Of a stretch of DNA of 64,000 nucleotides, positions 49,556-58,467 are shown piece by piece. The stretch's first letter is position 1, and each line of letters opens with the position of its first letter. Source of the DNA: Sulfitobacter pontiacus (GTDB lineage: Bacteria; Pseudomonadota; Alphaproteobacteria; Rhodobacterales; Rhodobacteraceae); assembly GCF_040790665.1 (NCBI RefSeq), contig NZ_CP160849.1, positions 2,691,501 through 2,755,500 of the forward strand, given 5' to 3'. Made by a program: the position numbers and the translations under genes. A model generated the notes under the pieces. It did not search any database, was not told the origin of the DNA, and saw nothing but the letters and a program-made list of their open reading frames with translations.

Positions 49556-50341
49556 TTACTGATCCCACTCAGGGGTGCGTTTTTCCAGAAAGGCCGCGAT
49601 GCCCTCGGCCGTGTCGGGGTTGAGCATGTTTTCCACCATCACGTCGCCCGTGTAGACATAAGCTTGCGCGACCGGCATGGCGAGCTGCGCATAGAAGGCC
49701 TGTTTGCCGATCTTGACCGCTGTGCCCAGCTTGTCCGCGATCTGCTGCGCCAGCGCTGTCGTCTGCGTCGCAAGCTCGTCTGGTGGGGCGATACGGTTGA
49801 TCAACCCCAGCTCGCGGGCGCGGGCTGCATCGATAAACTCGCCCGTGGTCAGCATCTCGAACGCTTGTTTGCGCGGGATATTGCGGCTGAGCGCGACCAT
49901 CGGGGTCGAGCAGAACAGGCCGATATTCACCCCGTTCACGCCAAAGCGCGTATCCTCGGCCGCGACCGCAAGATCGCAGGTCGCGACCAGCTGACATCCC
50001 GCGGCCGTGGCGATGCCGTGGACTTGCGCGATCACGGGCTGGGGCAGGGACTGGATGCGCGCCATCAGACGGGCGCAGCGTTCGAACAGGTCCTGGAAGC
50101 CGGCGACACCCCCATCCTTGGCGTCGCGCAACGCGGTCATCTGCTTCAGATCATGCCCGGCGCAGAACGCCTTGCCCGCCCCGGCGAGGATGACGACCCG
50201 CATATCAGGGCGATGCGCGATCTCGTCCAGACGCGCCTGCAACGCGGCAAGCATCTCGTCCGACAGCGCGTTCAACCGGTCCGGCGCGTTCATCGTCAAC
50301 CGGACTACCGCACCGTCACATGCCATTTCGACCATTGTCAT
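49556..50341 (-). CDS. Enoyl-CoA hydratase/isomerase family protein
   Basis: 261 residues from ATG 50341 (MTMVEMACDGAVVRLTMN). Crotonase-fold signatures: RLNALSDEMLAALQARL, ILAGAGKAFCAGHDLKQMTA (oxyanion hole) and VIAQVHGIATAAGCQLVATC. In the second catalytic position the sequence has VNIGLFCSTPMVALSRNI, as in the ECHDC3-like branch. Substrate unknown; no beta-oxidation partners lie beside it. Divergent from the thioesterase gene. Confidence 0.87.
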   Translation of the reverse strand: MTMVEMACDGAVVRLTMNAPDRLNALSDEMLAALQARLDEIAHRPDMRVVILAGAGKAFCAGHDLKQMTALRDAKDGGVAGFQDLFERCARLMARIQSLPQPVIAQVHGIATAAGCQLVATCDLAVAAEDTRFGVNGVNIGLFCSTPMVALSRNIPRKQAFEMLTTGEFIDAARARELGLINRIAPPDELATQTTALAQQIADKLGTAVKIGKQAFYAQLAMPVAQAYVYTGDVMVENMLNPDTAEGIAAFLEKRTPEWDQ

Positions 50342-50398
50342 CTTGAACCCGTCCCGCTTTTCCCAGAGCCTAGCCGCGACATATGAGGGAGGACAAGT

Positions 50399-50818
50399 AT
50401 GCCAATTATGATGGATGCCGATGCGCTCGCGGTTTTTATGAAAGACGTGTTCAAGCAGGTCGCCGATGATTTCGCCATCGACCATGTCGGAGAGACGGAT
50501 CTGACCACACGTTTGCTCACCGCGGACCGGCACCTGCGCCCCGGCGGCACCGTGTCCGGCCCGTCGATCTTCGCGCTGGCCGATGTCAGCGCCTATCTGA
50601 TGACCTTGGCGCGAATCGGGCCCAAAGCGCTGGCGGTGACCACAAACTGTTCGATCGATTTCATGCGCAAGCCCGCGGCCAATACCGATCTGATCGCCAA
50701 GACGCGGTTGCTCAAGCTTGGCAAGCTGCTGTCGATTTGTGATGTGCTGGTCTATTCCGAAGGGCTGGACGACCCTGTCGCGCGGGCATCTCTGACCTAT
50801 GCCATTCCGCCACGCTGA
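50399..50818 (+). CDS. PaaI-type hot-dog thioesterase
   Basis: 139 residues. HLRPGGTVSGPSIFALADVS carries the hot-dog helix with the catalytic Asp region, followed by AVTTNCSIDFMRKPAANTDL and ICDVLVYSEGLDDPVARASL. Members hydrolyse acyl-CoA thioesters; substrate cannot be predicted. Divergent from the enoyl-CoA hydratase with 57 bp between starts, so the two may share control. An inverted repeat begins on its stop codon. Confidence 0.82.
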   Translation: MPIMMDADALAVFMKDVFKQVADDFAIDHVGETDLTTRLLTADRHLRPGGTVSGPSIFALADVSAYLMTLARIGPKALAVTTNCSIDFMRKPAANTDLIAKTRLLKLGKLLSICDVLVYSEGLDDPVARASLTYAIPPR

Positions 50819-50845
50819 TTGTACCCCACACTGACGGGTACAATC
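50817..50845. promoter_or_regulatory. Inverted repeat GATTGTACCC / GGGTACAATC
   Basis: Perfect 10-bp arms around a 9-bp loop, starting within the thioesterase stop codon. The right arm GGGTACAATC matches at 9 of 10 positions the GGGTACAATT at the MocR gene start (51237). It may be a transcription stop or an additional regulator site. Confidence 0.45.
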
Positions 50846-50846
50846 G

Positions 50847-50872
50847 AAAAAAGGGCCGGTATTTACCGGCCC
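50847..50872 (-). terminator. Rho-independent terminator of the DUF1127 gene
   Basis: Read on the minus strand, GGGCCGGTA and TACCGGCCC form a 9-bp stem with a 2-nt loop followed by six T. It begins 34 bp after the DUF1127 stop codon. Confidence 0.85.
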
Positions 50873-50905
50873 GAGTGAAGAGGTCTGGAGTGCGCCACAG
50901 GGACG

Positions 50906-51136
50906 TTACGCCTTCCAGAACACCCGAATAGACTCATCATGAGCCTGTCGCGGTGTGAGTCCCACGTCTGCCAACTGCCAAGGCTCAAGCTGTGCGAGCG
51001 CTTTGCGTGTCCGGCGACGCGATGCCATCTTCGTGACGCAGACCGCAAATTTGACCGCAAGAACAGCGGCAAACGGTGTGCTGCGCTGGTTCAGGATTGC
51101 CACAGTTTCGTGGTTGAGGGTCAGGGTCTGTGTCAT
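50906..51136 (-). CDS. DUF1127 small Arg-rich protein
   Basis: 76 residues, AGGAGA before ATG 51136. The C-terminal half, RTRKALAQLEPWQLADVGLT then PRQAHDESIRVFW, is the DUF1127 (YjiS-like) signature; basic residues cluster just before it (KMASRRRTRK). Some small DUF1127 proteins affect RNA turnover and phosphate or stress responses in alphaproteobacteria. Divergent from the MocR regulator with 98 bp between starts, so it is a natural target of that regulator. Confidence 0.85.
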   Translation of the reverse strand: MTQTLTLNHETVAILNQRSTPFAAVLAVKFAVCVTKMASRRRTRKALAQLEPWQLADVGLTPRQAHDESIRVFWKA

Positions 51137-51161
51137 GAGAATCTCCTATTTCTGAATTGTA

Positions 51162-51191
51162 TTGACACAATGTTACGTTTTGCCGTAACAA
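51162..51191 (+). promoter_or_regulatory. Putative mocR promoter overlapped by a palindrome
   Basis: TTGACA (51162-51167), 18 bp, TAACAA (51186-51191). TGTTACG-TTTTGC-CGTAACA (51171-51190) is a 7-bp-arm palindrome lying across the spacer and -10. The site is suited for repression of mocR or the divergent DUF1127 gene. Confidence 0.45.
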
Positions 51192-51193
51192 AG

Positions 51194-51244
51194 GGGTACA
51201 AAATGCGATACATTTTGAAAAGGAAAACATTGTAATGGGTACAA
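51194..51244 (+). promoter_or_regulatory. Two direct GGGTACAA repeats around the MocR gene start
   Basis: GGGTACAA at 51194-51201 and 51237-51244, 43 bp apart, about four helical turns. The second lies across codons 1-4 of the regulator gene. Paired direct repeats several turns apart are typical operators for MocR/GabR proteins, which bind as dimers. Confidence 0.5.
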
Positions 51245-52665
51245 TTTGGCAACCTGATCAAATTGACGGGCCAGGCCCCAAATACAAAGCCGTTGTTACA
51301 ATGATACGAAACGGTATCTCGAACGGCGCTTTATCGGCGGGGGAAAAACTGCCGCCGGTGCGGGAGTTGGCATGGAAGCTTGGCGTCACGCCGGGGACTG
51401 TGGCGCGGGCCTATACGATGCTGACCGAAAGCGGGACGTTGCAGGCCGAGGTCGGGCGCGGCACCTTTGTCGCCCTGCCGCCCACGACCCCCGATCGCAA
51501 TAGCCCGATCGAGATGGATGTGATCGCCCACCACGTGCATCAAGGAACCAAGAACTACCCCGCGGATACCTATGCCGTGAACATGTTCTCGCCGCACCTT
51601 CCATCGGCGGGGCAGGCGACGCTGATCCGCAATCTGATGGCCGAGGTCGCTCAGGATCCGGCGTCAGGTGTGATGCATTATCCCAGCCGCACCGGCGCGC
51701 GCCCCGCCCGCGAAGCCGTGGTCAAATGGCTGGCCGGCACGCCGTTGGGATCCTTTACCGAGGCCGATGTGATCCTGTCTCACGGCGGGCAAAACGGTCT
51801 GTCGCTCGTGTTCCAGTCCATCCTGCAAGGCCGACGCCCCGCCATCGCGATTGAAGAGCTGTCTTACCCCGGTTTCCGCCGCGCGGGCGAGCTGCTGCGC
51901 GCCGATGTCATTCCGGTGGCTATGGATAAAGACGGCGTGATCCCCGAAGCGCTGGACGAGGTGGCGCGGAACCATGATCTTCAGATTTTCTGCACCTCGC
52001 CCGAAGTCCATAACCCGACCGCCGGTTTCACACCTGTGGCGCGCCGCGAGGCGCTGGTTGAAGTGGCGCGCAAACATGACTTTCAAATTGTCGAGGACGA
52101 TTGTTATCGCATGCGCGTAGAGCGTGCGCCGACCTACCGGATGCTTGCGCCCGAACGCGGCTGGTATGTATCGTCACTGGCCAAGACCCTGACCCCTGCG
52201 CTGCGCATCGGCTTCGCCATCGGCCCCCGCCAGCGCACACCCGAACTGCGTCGCGTGGCCGAATATAATTGCTTTGGCCTTGCGACCCCGTTGATCGACC
52301 TTTGTGCCAAGCTGCTGGTGCATCCCGATATCGACACCATCGCCGAAGGCACGCGTCAGGGCTTTAACGCCTATGTCCAAAGCGCGGTGAATATACTGGG
52401 CGGGTATGATGTGGCGTGGCGCACCAACGTGCCATTTTTGTGGCTAAGCCTGCCGGTTGGCTGGCGGGCGGGTGCGTTCTGTCAGGCGGCTGAAGGGCAG
52501 GGCGTTCAAATCCGCTCGGCCGAGGAATTCGTCTGCCGCGATGCCCGCGCGCCCCATGCAGTGCGGCTTGCGATCAACGCAGGCGTGGCGCTGCACAGTT
52601 TTGAGGATGCGATCATGCGCCTGCGACATCTGCTGGACTCTCCACCCGAGCAGTTGAGCGTGTGA
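51235..52665 (+). CDS. MocR/GabR-type regulator (GntR HTH fused to PLP aminotransferase-like domain)
   Basis: 476 residues. N-terminal GntR winged helix (about 15-80): YKAVVTMIRNGISNGALSAG, LPPVRELAWKLGVTPGTVAR, LQAEVGRGTFV. A linker follows, then a fold-type I aminotransferase domain (105-470): MHYPSRTGARPAREAVVKWL, ILSHGGQNGLSLVF, EELSYPGFRRAG, TSPEVHNPTAGF, EDDCYRM, and the PLP lysine at 317 in SSLAKTLTPALRIGF. It probably senses an amino compound through PLP. The adjacent DUF1127 gene and its own promoter are likely targets. Confidence 0.92.
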   Translation: MGTIWQPDQIDGPGPKYKAVVTMIRNGISNGALSAGEKLPPVRELAWKLGVTPGTVARAYTMLTESGTLQAEVGRGTFVALPPTTPDRNSPIEMDVIAHHVHQGTKNYPADTYAVNMFSPHLPSAGQATLIRNLMAEVAQDPASGVMHYPSRTGARPAREAVVKWLAGTPLGSFTEADVILSHGGQNGLSLVFQSILQGRRPAIAIEELSYPGFRRAGELLRADVIPVAMDKDGVIPEALDEVARNHDLQIFCTSPEVHNPTAGFTPVARREALVEVARKHDFQIVEDDCYRMRVERAPTYRMLAPERGWYVSSLAKTLTPALRIGFAIGPRQRTPELRRVAEYNCFGLATPLIDLCAKLLVHPDIDTIAEGTRQGFNAYVQSAVNILGGYDVAWRTNVPFLWLSLPVGWRAGAFCQAAEGQGVQIRSAEEFVCRDARAPHAVRLAINAGVALHSFEDAIMRLRHLLDSPPEQLSV

Positions 52666-52736
52666 TTTTTGTGGGGTATAATAATACCTAATTTGCAAGG
52701 CATTGTTTTTGTGTGAAAAAATAGGGAATGTGGCGC

Positions 52737-52764
52737 TTGACGCGGCGAAGGGCGTGTTTATAAC
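52737..52764 (+). promoter_or_regulatory. Sigma-70-type promoter of rplM-rpsI
   Basis: TTGACG (52737-52742), 16 bp, TATAAC (52759-52764), 63 bp before the rplM ATG. Close to consensus at both boxes, as expected for a strong ribosomal-protein operon. Confidence 0.75.
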
Positions 52765-52827
52765 CCAGCCATCAGATAGCGGGGTTCGGTTTCGGACCCT
52801 TTCACCAAAGTAACGGGAATTCCCTCC

Positions 52828-53289
52828 ATGAAAACCTTTTCTGCAACACCGGCAGATATCGACAAGAAATGGATCATCGTCGACGCTGAAGGCGTCGTCC
52901 TTGGCCGTCTTGCATCGATCATTGCCATGCGTCTGCGCGGCAAGCACAAGCCTTCCTACACCCCTCACATGGATTGCGGCGACAACGTCATCGTGATCAA
53001 TGCCGAGAAAATCCAGATGACCGGCAAGAAGCGTGAAGAAAACTTCTACTGGCACACTGGCCACCCCGGCGGGATCAAAGAGCGTACCAAAGCTCAGATC
53101 CTTGAAGGTGCGCACCCCGAGCGTGTTGTGACCCAAGCTGTCAAGCGCATGCTGCCCGGCAACCGCCTGAGCCGCCAGATCATGACCAACCTGCGCGTTT
53201 ACGCCGGTTCCGAACACCCCCACGAGGCGCAAAGCCCCGAGGTTCTGGACGTGAAATCCATGAACTCTAAAAACACGCGGAGTGCATAA
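52828..53289 (+). CDS. rplM: Ribosomal protein L13
   Basis: 153 residues. Signature runs: [79 protein letters not shown] and [20 protein letters not shown]. Large-subunit protein assembled early onto 23S rRNA. Two bp before rpsI, the universal L13-S9 pair. Confidence 0.98.
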   Translation: MKTFSATPADIDKKWIIVDAEGVVLGRLASIIAMRLRGKHKPSYTPHMDCGDNVIVINAEKIQMTGKKREENFYWHTGHPGGIKERTKAQILEGAHPERVVTQAVKRMLPGNRLSRQIMTNLRVYAGSEHPHEAQSPEVLDVKSMNSKNTRSA

Positions 53290-53291
53290 GC

Positions 53292-53792
53292 ATGGCTGAT
53301 GAAATCAAAACACTCGAAGGCCTCGAAGCGGCCGTAACCGAGAACATCGGTGGCGTTCAGGGGACAGAAGTTGAAATGACCCCACGCGAGCCCGTGCGTG
53401 ACGCGCAAGGCCGCGCCTATGCAACCGGTAAGCGTAAAGATGCGGTTGCCCGCGTCTGGATCAAACCAGGTTCCGGTAAAGTCATCGTAAACGGCAAAGC
53501 GCAAAACGAATATTTTGCACGCCCCGTTCTGCAGATGATCCTGGCACAGCCATTCACCATCACAGGCACCGACGGTCAGTTCGACGTTGTTGCAACTGTG
53601 AAAGGTGGCGGCCTGTCCGGTCAGGCGGGCGCGGTGAAGCACGGTGTTTCCAAAGCACTGCAGCTCTACGATCCCTCCCTGCGCGGCGCGCTGAAAGCGG
53701 CAGGCTTCCTGACACGCGACAGCCGTGTTGTTGAGCGTAAGAAGTACGGTCGTGCGAAAGCGCGTAAGAGCTTCCAGTTCTCCAAGCGTTAA
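53292..53792 (+). CDS. rpsI: Ribosomal protein S9
   Basis: 166 residues with an N-terminal extension of about 35 residues ahead of the core ([20 protein letters not shown]), as usual in alphaproteobacteria. Then [38 protein letters not shown], and the basic tail [17 protein letters not shown] that reaches the P-site tRNA. Terminator follows. Confidence 0.98.
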   Translation: MADEIKTLEGLEAAVTENIGGVQGTEVEMTPREPVRDAQGRAYATGKRKDAVARVWIKPGSGKVIVNGKAQNEYFARPVLQMILAQPFTITGTDGQFDVVATVKGGGLSGQAGAVKHGVSKALQLYDPSLRGALKAAGFLTRDSRVVERKKYGRAKARKSFQFSKR

Positions 53793-53813
53793 GCTTTACG
53801 TTACAGTTTTTGG

Positions 53814-53845
53814 AAAAGGCCGCTCCTGCTGGGGCGGCCTTTTTC
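53814..53845 (+). terminator. Rho-independent terminator after rpsI
   Basis: AAGGCCGC and GCGGCCTT form an 8-bp stem around TCCTGCTGGG, followed by a T-run. It begins 23 bp after the rpsI stop. Confidence 0.88.
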
Positions 53846-53867
53846 GTATGCGCCTGAGGCCAGCCGA

Positions 53868-53901
53868 CCCTTCGGGGAGAGTTTATTTCGCAAAATGAAG
53901 C
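53868..53901 (+). repeat. Dispersed palindromic repeat tail, degenerate copy B
   Basis: CCCTTCGGGGAGAGTTTATT then TCGCAAAATGAAG, the same GGAGTTTATTTTGGCAAAATGAAG core as at 63316, with two substitutions. A G+C-rich hairpin is weak here. Confidence 0.55.
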
Positions 53902-53969
53902 CGGCGGAGTGGTTTTGTTTTCAAGGCCGCGTGCTTAGGTAAAGGATGCGTTAAAAACGGAGCCGCCCC

Positions 53970-54959
53970 ATGCGATATTCAGTGCTTGATCTTTCCCCCG
54001 TGCCCGAGGGGTCAGATGCCCGCCAAGCCATTGCGAATACGATTGATCTGGCAAAGCGGACCGAAGCGGCGGGCTATCATCGCTACTGGATGGCAGAGCA
54101 TCACAACATGCCGGGGATCGCTTCTGCCGCGACATCGGTGTTGATCGGGCATGTGGCGGATCACACCTCGACCATTCGTGTGGGCGCGGGGGGTATCATG
54201 TTGCCGAACCACGCGCCGCTGGCGATTGCAGAGCAGTTTGGCACCCTTGCCACGATTCACGGAGACCGGATTGATCTGGGCCTTGGCCGCGCGCCCGGTG
54301 GGGATCAGGCCGTGTACCACGCCTTGCGGCGCGGGATGCAAGGGGGCGACCGTTTCCCCGAAGATGTGGCCGAGCTGATCGGCTATCTTGGCGAGGCCCC
54401 TGCGGGGGCGCGTGTGATGGCGCATCCGGGGCAGGGCACGCATGTGCCGGTGTGGATCCTGGGTTCTTCGCTTTATGGCGTGCAGCTGGCGGCGCATTTT
54501 GGGCTGCCCTATGCCTTTGCCTCGCATTTTGCCCCCGATGCGTTGGAAGACGCCGTGGCGATTTACCGTCGCGATTTCAAACCCTCGGCGCAGTGGGAGA
54601 AACCGCATTTCATGTTGGCGGCGAATGTTTTCGCGGCGGATACCGATGAAGAGGGGGCCTACCTTCGGACCTCCATGCAGCAGGCTTTTGTGCGGTTGCG
54701 CACCGGTAAACCGGGCAAGCTGCCGCGTCCTGTGCGCGATATTGACGCCGAAGTTGGCGTTCAGATGCGTCAGGCCGTCGATCAGGCCCTGCGGGTCACT
54801 GCCGTTGGCAGCCCCGAGCGCGTCGCGCGGCAACTGTCGCAGATGATTGAGACATATCAACCGGATGAATTGATCCTGACAGGGCAGATCCACGACCACG
54901 CCGCGCGGGTCAAATCCTTCGAGATCGCGGCACAGGCCTTGGCGGAGATCGCCGCCTAG
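53970..54959 (+). CDS. LLM-class (luciferase-like) flavin-dependent oxidoreductase
   Basis: 329 residues. Family features: [39 protein letters not shown] (AEHHN motif), [20 protein letters not shown] and [12 protein letters not shown]. This MsnO8-like branch usually works with reduced FMN. Substrate unknown. It converges with tetR, overlapping it by 4 bp. Confidence 0.88.
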   Translation: MRYSVLDLSPVPEGSDARQAIANTIDLAKRTEAAGYHRYWMAEHHNMPGIASAATSVLIGHVADHTSTIRVGAGGIMLPNHAPLAIAEQFGTLATIHGDRIDLGLGRAPGGDQAVYHALRRGMQGGDRFPEDVAELIGYLGEAPAGARVMAHPGQGTHVPVWILGSSLYGVQLAAHFGLPYAFASHFAPDALEDAVAIYRRDFKPSAQWEKPHFMLAANVFAADTDEEGAYLRTSMQQAFVRLRTGKPGKLPRPVRDIDAEVGVQMRQAVDQALRVTAVGSPERVARQLSQMIETYQPDELILTGQIHDHAARVKSFEIAAQALAEIAA

Positions 54960-55573
54960 TCGTCCGGTCCAACCAGCCCAAGGCCGCGCAGGTAGATGCC
55001 TATGCCGCTTTCCAGCAGATCATCTGCGGGAAAGGGAGAGGCCCTGCCGGGGGAATTCCGGGCGAAGAGTTCAACAACCCCGTGGCTCAGCGCCCAGATA
55101 TGGGCCGAGAACATCGAGGCGGGCGGGCGTTTTTCCAACGGGATATGCTGGCTGAGATCGCTTGCGGCCTGTTCCAGCACCCCATTGGCCCGCGCCGCAG
55201 CTGCGGCTAGATCGGGGGTGCGGTTGACGGAAATGCCGCTTTCGAACATCGCGATGTAATGACCCGGATAATCGCGGGCGAAGGCAAGATAGGCGCGGCC
55301 CGTCGCCTCAAACGCCTTGAGCGCGGAAGGCTGGCCGGATTGATATGCGGCTTCCATCAATTCGGCAAAGATATCATAGCCTTGCAACGCGCCTTCGGCG
55401 ATCAGGTCTTCGCGGCCTTCGAAATGCCGATAGACGGCTGCGGGGGTGACACCCGCCTGTTTCGCCGCCTCTGACAGGGTGAACCCCGTGGGGCCGCGAT
55501 CCTCGATCAGTTTGAGCGCGCCGTCGATCAGCGCCTGTCGCAAGTTGCCGTGGTGATAGCCGCGTTTAGGCAT
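54956..55573 (-). CDS. TetR/AcrR-family transcriptional regulator
   Basis: 205 residues from ATG 55573 ([19 protein letters not shown]). HTH at about 10-55: [20 protein letters not shown] then [14 protein letters not shown]. The ligand domain resembles the TetR_C WHG type ([20 protein letters not shown]). The start lies inside the end of ppk2 (8-bp overlap), so both are one operon. Control of the ppk2 operon or the flanking oxidoreductase is possible. Confidence 0.88.
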   Translation of the reverse strand: MPKRGYHHGNLRQALIDGALKLIEDRGPTGFTLSEAAKQAGVTPAAVYRHFEGREDLIAEGALQGYDIFAELMEAAYQSGQPSALKAFEATGRAYLAFARDYPGHYIAMFESGISVNRTPDLAAAAARANGVLEQAASDLSQHIPLEKRPPASMFSAHIWALSHGVVELFARNSPGRASPFPADDLLESGIGIYLRGLGLVGPDD

Positions 55574-56435
55574 CCCAGATATCCGGCCCGCCGCAAATCT
55601 GGTCATCAATCGCGCCGATCGCTTTGGTGTCTTTGCCTGTATAGTCAAACGCGTGGAGCACGGTCCGGATCGCTGCCAGCCGCGCGCGGCGTTTATCGTC
55701 AGAGCGGATCACCGTCCACGGGGTCTGCGGCGTATGGGACCGCTGCAGGGTGTCCTTGATCGCGGCGCTATAGGCGTCCCATTTCGCCAGCCCTTTGACA
55801 TCGATGATGCTGAGTTTCCATTGTTTCAGCGGGTCGCCTTCGCGCGCGAGCATCCGCCGCAGCTGTTCGCCGCGGCCTACGTTGAGCCAGAATTTGAACA
55901 GGTGTAGCCCGTCGTCCACCAGCATCTTTTCCAGCGGGACAACCTGATCGAAGAAGGCTTCACGCTGGGCCTCGGTGCAAAAGCCGAAAACCGGCTCGAC
56001 GACGCCGCGATTATACCAGCTTCGATCAAAGAATACCATGTCGCCGGCGGTCGGCAAATGCTTGATATAGCGTTGAAAATACCACTGACCAGCTTCGGTT
56101 TCGGTGGGTTTGGGCAGGGCCACCACATGGGCGGCACGCTGGTTCAAATTCTGACGGAAGCGCGAGATGGTGCCGCCTTTGCCCGCAGCGTCGCGGCCTT
56201 CAAAGATCATCGCGATACGCGTGCCGGTGTCGCGCGCCCATGCTTGCAGCTTGACCAGTTCGATCTGGAGCCGATCCATCTCGCGGTCATATTGCTTGCG
56301 CCCCAGACGTTCGGAATGGGGGTAACTGTCGCTCAGGATATCGTCCTTATCGGCGCGTTTGATCGCCTTGTTGATGGGCGCGGGCGCGTCGTTTTCGAAA
56401 TAGGCGCTGATCGCACCGTCAAAGGGCAGGTCCAT
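55566..56435 (-). CDS. ppk2: Polyphosphate kinase 2 (PPK2 family)
   Basis: 289 residues from ATG 56435 behind GAGGAGG, which decides the start over an in-frame ATG at 56462. PPK2 motifs: Walker [21 protein letters not shown], the lid region [20 protein letters not shown], and [20 protein letters not shown] [20 protein letters not shown]. These enzymes phosphorylate GDP or ADP with polyphosphate, or the reverse. Single-domain class I length. Confidence 0.93.
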   Translation of the reverse strand: MDLPFDGAISAYFENDAPAPINKAIKRADKDDILSDSYPHSERLGRKQYDREMDRLQIELVKLQAWARDTGTRIAMIFEGRDAAGKGGTISRFRQNLNQRAAHVVALPKPTETEAGQWYFQRYIKHLPTAGDMVFFDRSWYNRGVVEPVFGFCTEAQREAFFDQVVPLEKMLVDDGLHLFKFWLNVGRGEQLRRMLAREGDPLKQWKLSIIDVKGLAKWDAYSAAIKDTLQRSHTPQTPWTVIRSDDKRRARLAAIRTVLHAFDYTGKDTKAIGAIDDQICGGPDIWDA

Positions 56436-56487
56436 GGGGGCCTCCTCAAATATCCTGTTCACCCTAACTTATGGAGCGTTCTGTCCC

Positions 56488-57450
56488 CTAGCGCAAACCC
56501 GCACGTGTCGCTGCGCGGTCGATGGCGGCGATGACGTCGGGTTGGGTCACATGTTGTGGCATATGGCCGATGCCGGGCAGGGTGGTCAGCACCGCGTCGG
56601 GCAGTTGCGGCGTGGCGATTGCCGCGTGGACATCCAGCGGGACGATGGTGTCTGCGGTGCCGTGGATTAGCTCGACCGGCATGGTCAGCGTATCATATTT
56701 CGGGACCATCTTCTTGATCTCGGGCAGCAGCGTGTTCACCTGTTGGGCATTGGCGCGCATGGACATCCGGCGCAGGGACAGGCCGGTGCCGATGTGGTCA
56801 CTATAGCCGTCAGGCGTGGCTTGCGGGGAAAAGATCGCGCCGACGCTGGCGCGCACAAATCCCTGCGGCACAAAGGCGGTGACCAGCGGGATCACAATAC
56901 CCGACCCGAAGGCAGAACCAGTGATCTTGTACTGCCATCCAAGGTCACCTTCCCACGGCTCGGACACGGCGGATACGAGCACCAGCGCCGCCGTGTCATC
57001 GGGCCGCGACAGACCCCACGCCAGCGCCACCGCGCCGCCATAGCTGTGCCCCAGGACGATCGGAGTGTTCACTCCAAGCCTGTCCGCTGCCTTTTGCAAC
57101 AGCGCGGCCTGTTCATGTGGTGTGGCCGCAGTGGCATTCCATGCGCCCGCGTGTTGGGGCAAATTGTCGGTCCAGCCGAGCCCCGGACGGTCGAACAGGA
57201 TAACGCGGTAGCGGTCGCTCAGCTGGTCCACCATGTCAAAGGTGAAATCCCGCATATTCCCTGACGCCCCGTGGATCAGCACCAGATCCGGCCCGCTGCC
57301 CTGCACCTTGGCATGGACCTTGACGCCGTCGATATCGATCAGCTCGCCAATCGGCGGGTAGGCGGCGTTGGCCGCAGCCTCGCGCGCGCTGGCCCGCCAG
57401 TGCACCACGATCACCAAGCCCAGGGCGACCAGCGTCAGGATCAACAGCAT
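56488..57450 (-). CDS. Membrane-anchored alpha/beta hydrolase
   Basis: 320 residues from ATG 57450; a TTG at 57462 lies within metA. An N-terminal helix (MLLILTLVALGLVIVVHWRA) acts as anchor or uncleaved signal. Hydrolase core: DLVLIHGASGNMRDF (oxyanion), VLGHSYGGAVALAWG (nucleophile Ser in GHSYGG), HGTADTIVP (Asp) and GIGHMPQH (His). Substrate unknown. Its ATG is 1 bp past the metA stop (TAGCATG), a coupled pair. Confidence 0.86.
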   Translation of the reverse strand: MLLILTLVALGLVIVVHWRASAREAAANAAYPPIGELIDIDGVKVHAKVQGSGPDLVLIHGASGNMRDFTFDMVDQLSDRYRVILFDRPGLGWTDNLPQHAGAWNATAATPHEQAALLQKAADRLGVNTPIVLGHSYGGAVALAWGLSRPDDTAALVLVSAVSEPWEGDLGWQYKITGSAFGSGIVIPLVTAFVPQGFVRASVGAIFSPQATPDGYSDHIGTGLSLRRMSMRANAQQVNTLLPEIKKMVPKYDTLTMPVELIHGTADTIVPLDVHAAIATPQLPDAVLTTLPGIGHMPQHVTQPDVIAAIDRAATRAGLR

Positions 57451-57451
57451 G

Positions 57452-58384
57452 CTACGTCCCAAAATTGCTGCGACCGATGTCGTTCAGATCGTAGTGGGTG
57501 GTCTGGTAGATCTCGTTGATCCAGTTGCCGTAGAGCAGATGCGCGTGGCTACGCCAACGGTTCAGCGGCACCTGCGCGGGGTCATCATCGGGGTAATAGT
57601 TGCAGGGCACGTTGATCGGCGTGCCTTGGGCGACATCGCGGTCATATTCGTCCTTCAATGTGTCGCGGTCATATTCAAGGTGATTGAAGATATAAAGCGC
57701 CCGATGCCCTGCATCTTCGACCAGACAGGGGCCGACCTCCTTGCTGCCGAGCAAGGTGGTCAGGCTGGGCACGGCGTCGACCTCTGCCGCGCGCATTTCG
57801 GTCCAACGACTGACCGGCACCACCAGATCATCCGAGAACCCGCGCAAATAGGGCGACGAGGGTTCGAGGTTGCTGTGGCGGAAGCAGCCGAATGCCTTTT
57901 CCTCCAACAGATGCTTTTTGATACCGTGGAAGTAATTGATCATCGCCATGCCACCCCAGCACACGCCGAAGGTCGAATGGACATTGGTCTGGGTCCAGTC
58001 AAAGACGCGGGTAAGCTCTTCCCAATAGGTGACGTCGTCAAAGTCCAGATGCTCTATCGGGGCACCGGTGATGATCAGCCCATCGAATTTCTCGTGGGTG
58101 ACTTCCTCGAACGGGCGGTAAAAGCTTTCAAGGTGATCTGCGGCCGTATTGCGCGACTGGTGGTCGGACATGCGGATCAGGCTGAATTCGATCTGCAAGG
58201 GCGTGGCCCCGATCAACCGCGCGAACTGGTTTTCTGTCTGGATCTTTTTCGGCATCAGGTTCAGCAAGGCAATGCGCAAAGGCCGGATGTCCTGACGCGC
58301 CGCCATTTCCTCATCCAGCACCATGACACCTTCGCGCGTCAGCACGTCATAGGCAGGCAGGTCGGAAGGCAGTTTAATCGGCAT
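57452..58384 (-). CDS. metA: Homoserine O-acetyltransferase, MetA family
   Basis: 310 residues. Catalytic Cys142 ([14 protein letters not shown]), His235 and Glu237 (YIFNHLEYD), with [15 protein letters not shown] near the start. Residue 111 is Glu ([12 protein letters not shown]), where E. coli succinyltransferase has Gly; Glu111 marks acetyl-CoA use in MetA enzymes, so I call it an acetyltransferase despite the traditional succinyl name. It begins methionine synthesis from homoserine. A pseudoknot-capable leader lies in the 83-bp gap upstream. Confidence 0.93.
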   Translation of the reverse strand: MPIKLPSDLPAYDVLTREGVMVLDEEMAARQDIRPLRIALLNLMPKKIQTENQFARLIGATPLQIEFSLIRMSDHQSRNTAADHLESFYRPFEEVTHEKFDGLIITGAPIEHLDFDDVTYWEELTRVFDWTQTNVHSTFGVCWGGMAMINYFHGIKKHLLEEKAFGCFRHSNLEPSSPYLRGFSDDLVVPVSRWTEMRAAEVDAVPSLTTLLGSKEVGPCLVEDAGHRALYIFNHLEYDRDTLKDEYDRDVAQGTPINVPCNYYPDDDPAQVPLNRWRSHAHLLYGNWINEIYQTTHYDLNDIGRSNFGT

Positions 58385-58422
58385 GTCGGTATTCCACGTC
58401 TAGGGGCTCAGGTCTTGCATCA

Positions 58423-58461
58423 TCTGCGCCGGATTTAGATAAGCGCCCGCGCAGAGGGCGC
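58423..58461 (-). ncRNA. Candidate H-type pseudoknot in the metA leader
   Basis: In the minus-strand RNA, GCGCCC (58461-58456) pairs with GGGCGC (58448-58443), and the whole 7-nt loop UCUGCGC (58455-58449) is complementary to GCGCAGA (58429-58423) 13 nt downstream. The 3' arm ends 38 nt before the metA ATG. It does not match SAM-II or SAM/SAH consensus as I remember them. Possibly an unknown metabolite switch or just the end signal of the preceding gene. Confidence 0.4.
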
Positions 58462-58467
58462 CAAGGG

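Noticed and set aside
58385..58467. SAM-II or SAM/SAH riboswitch before metA
   Set aside because: The conserved bases I recall for both classes are absent. I report only an unnamed pseudoknot candidate.
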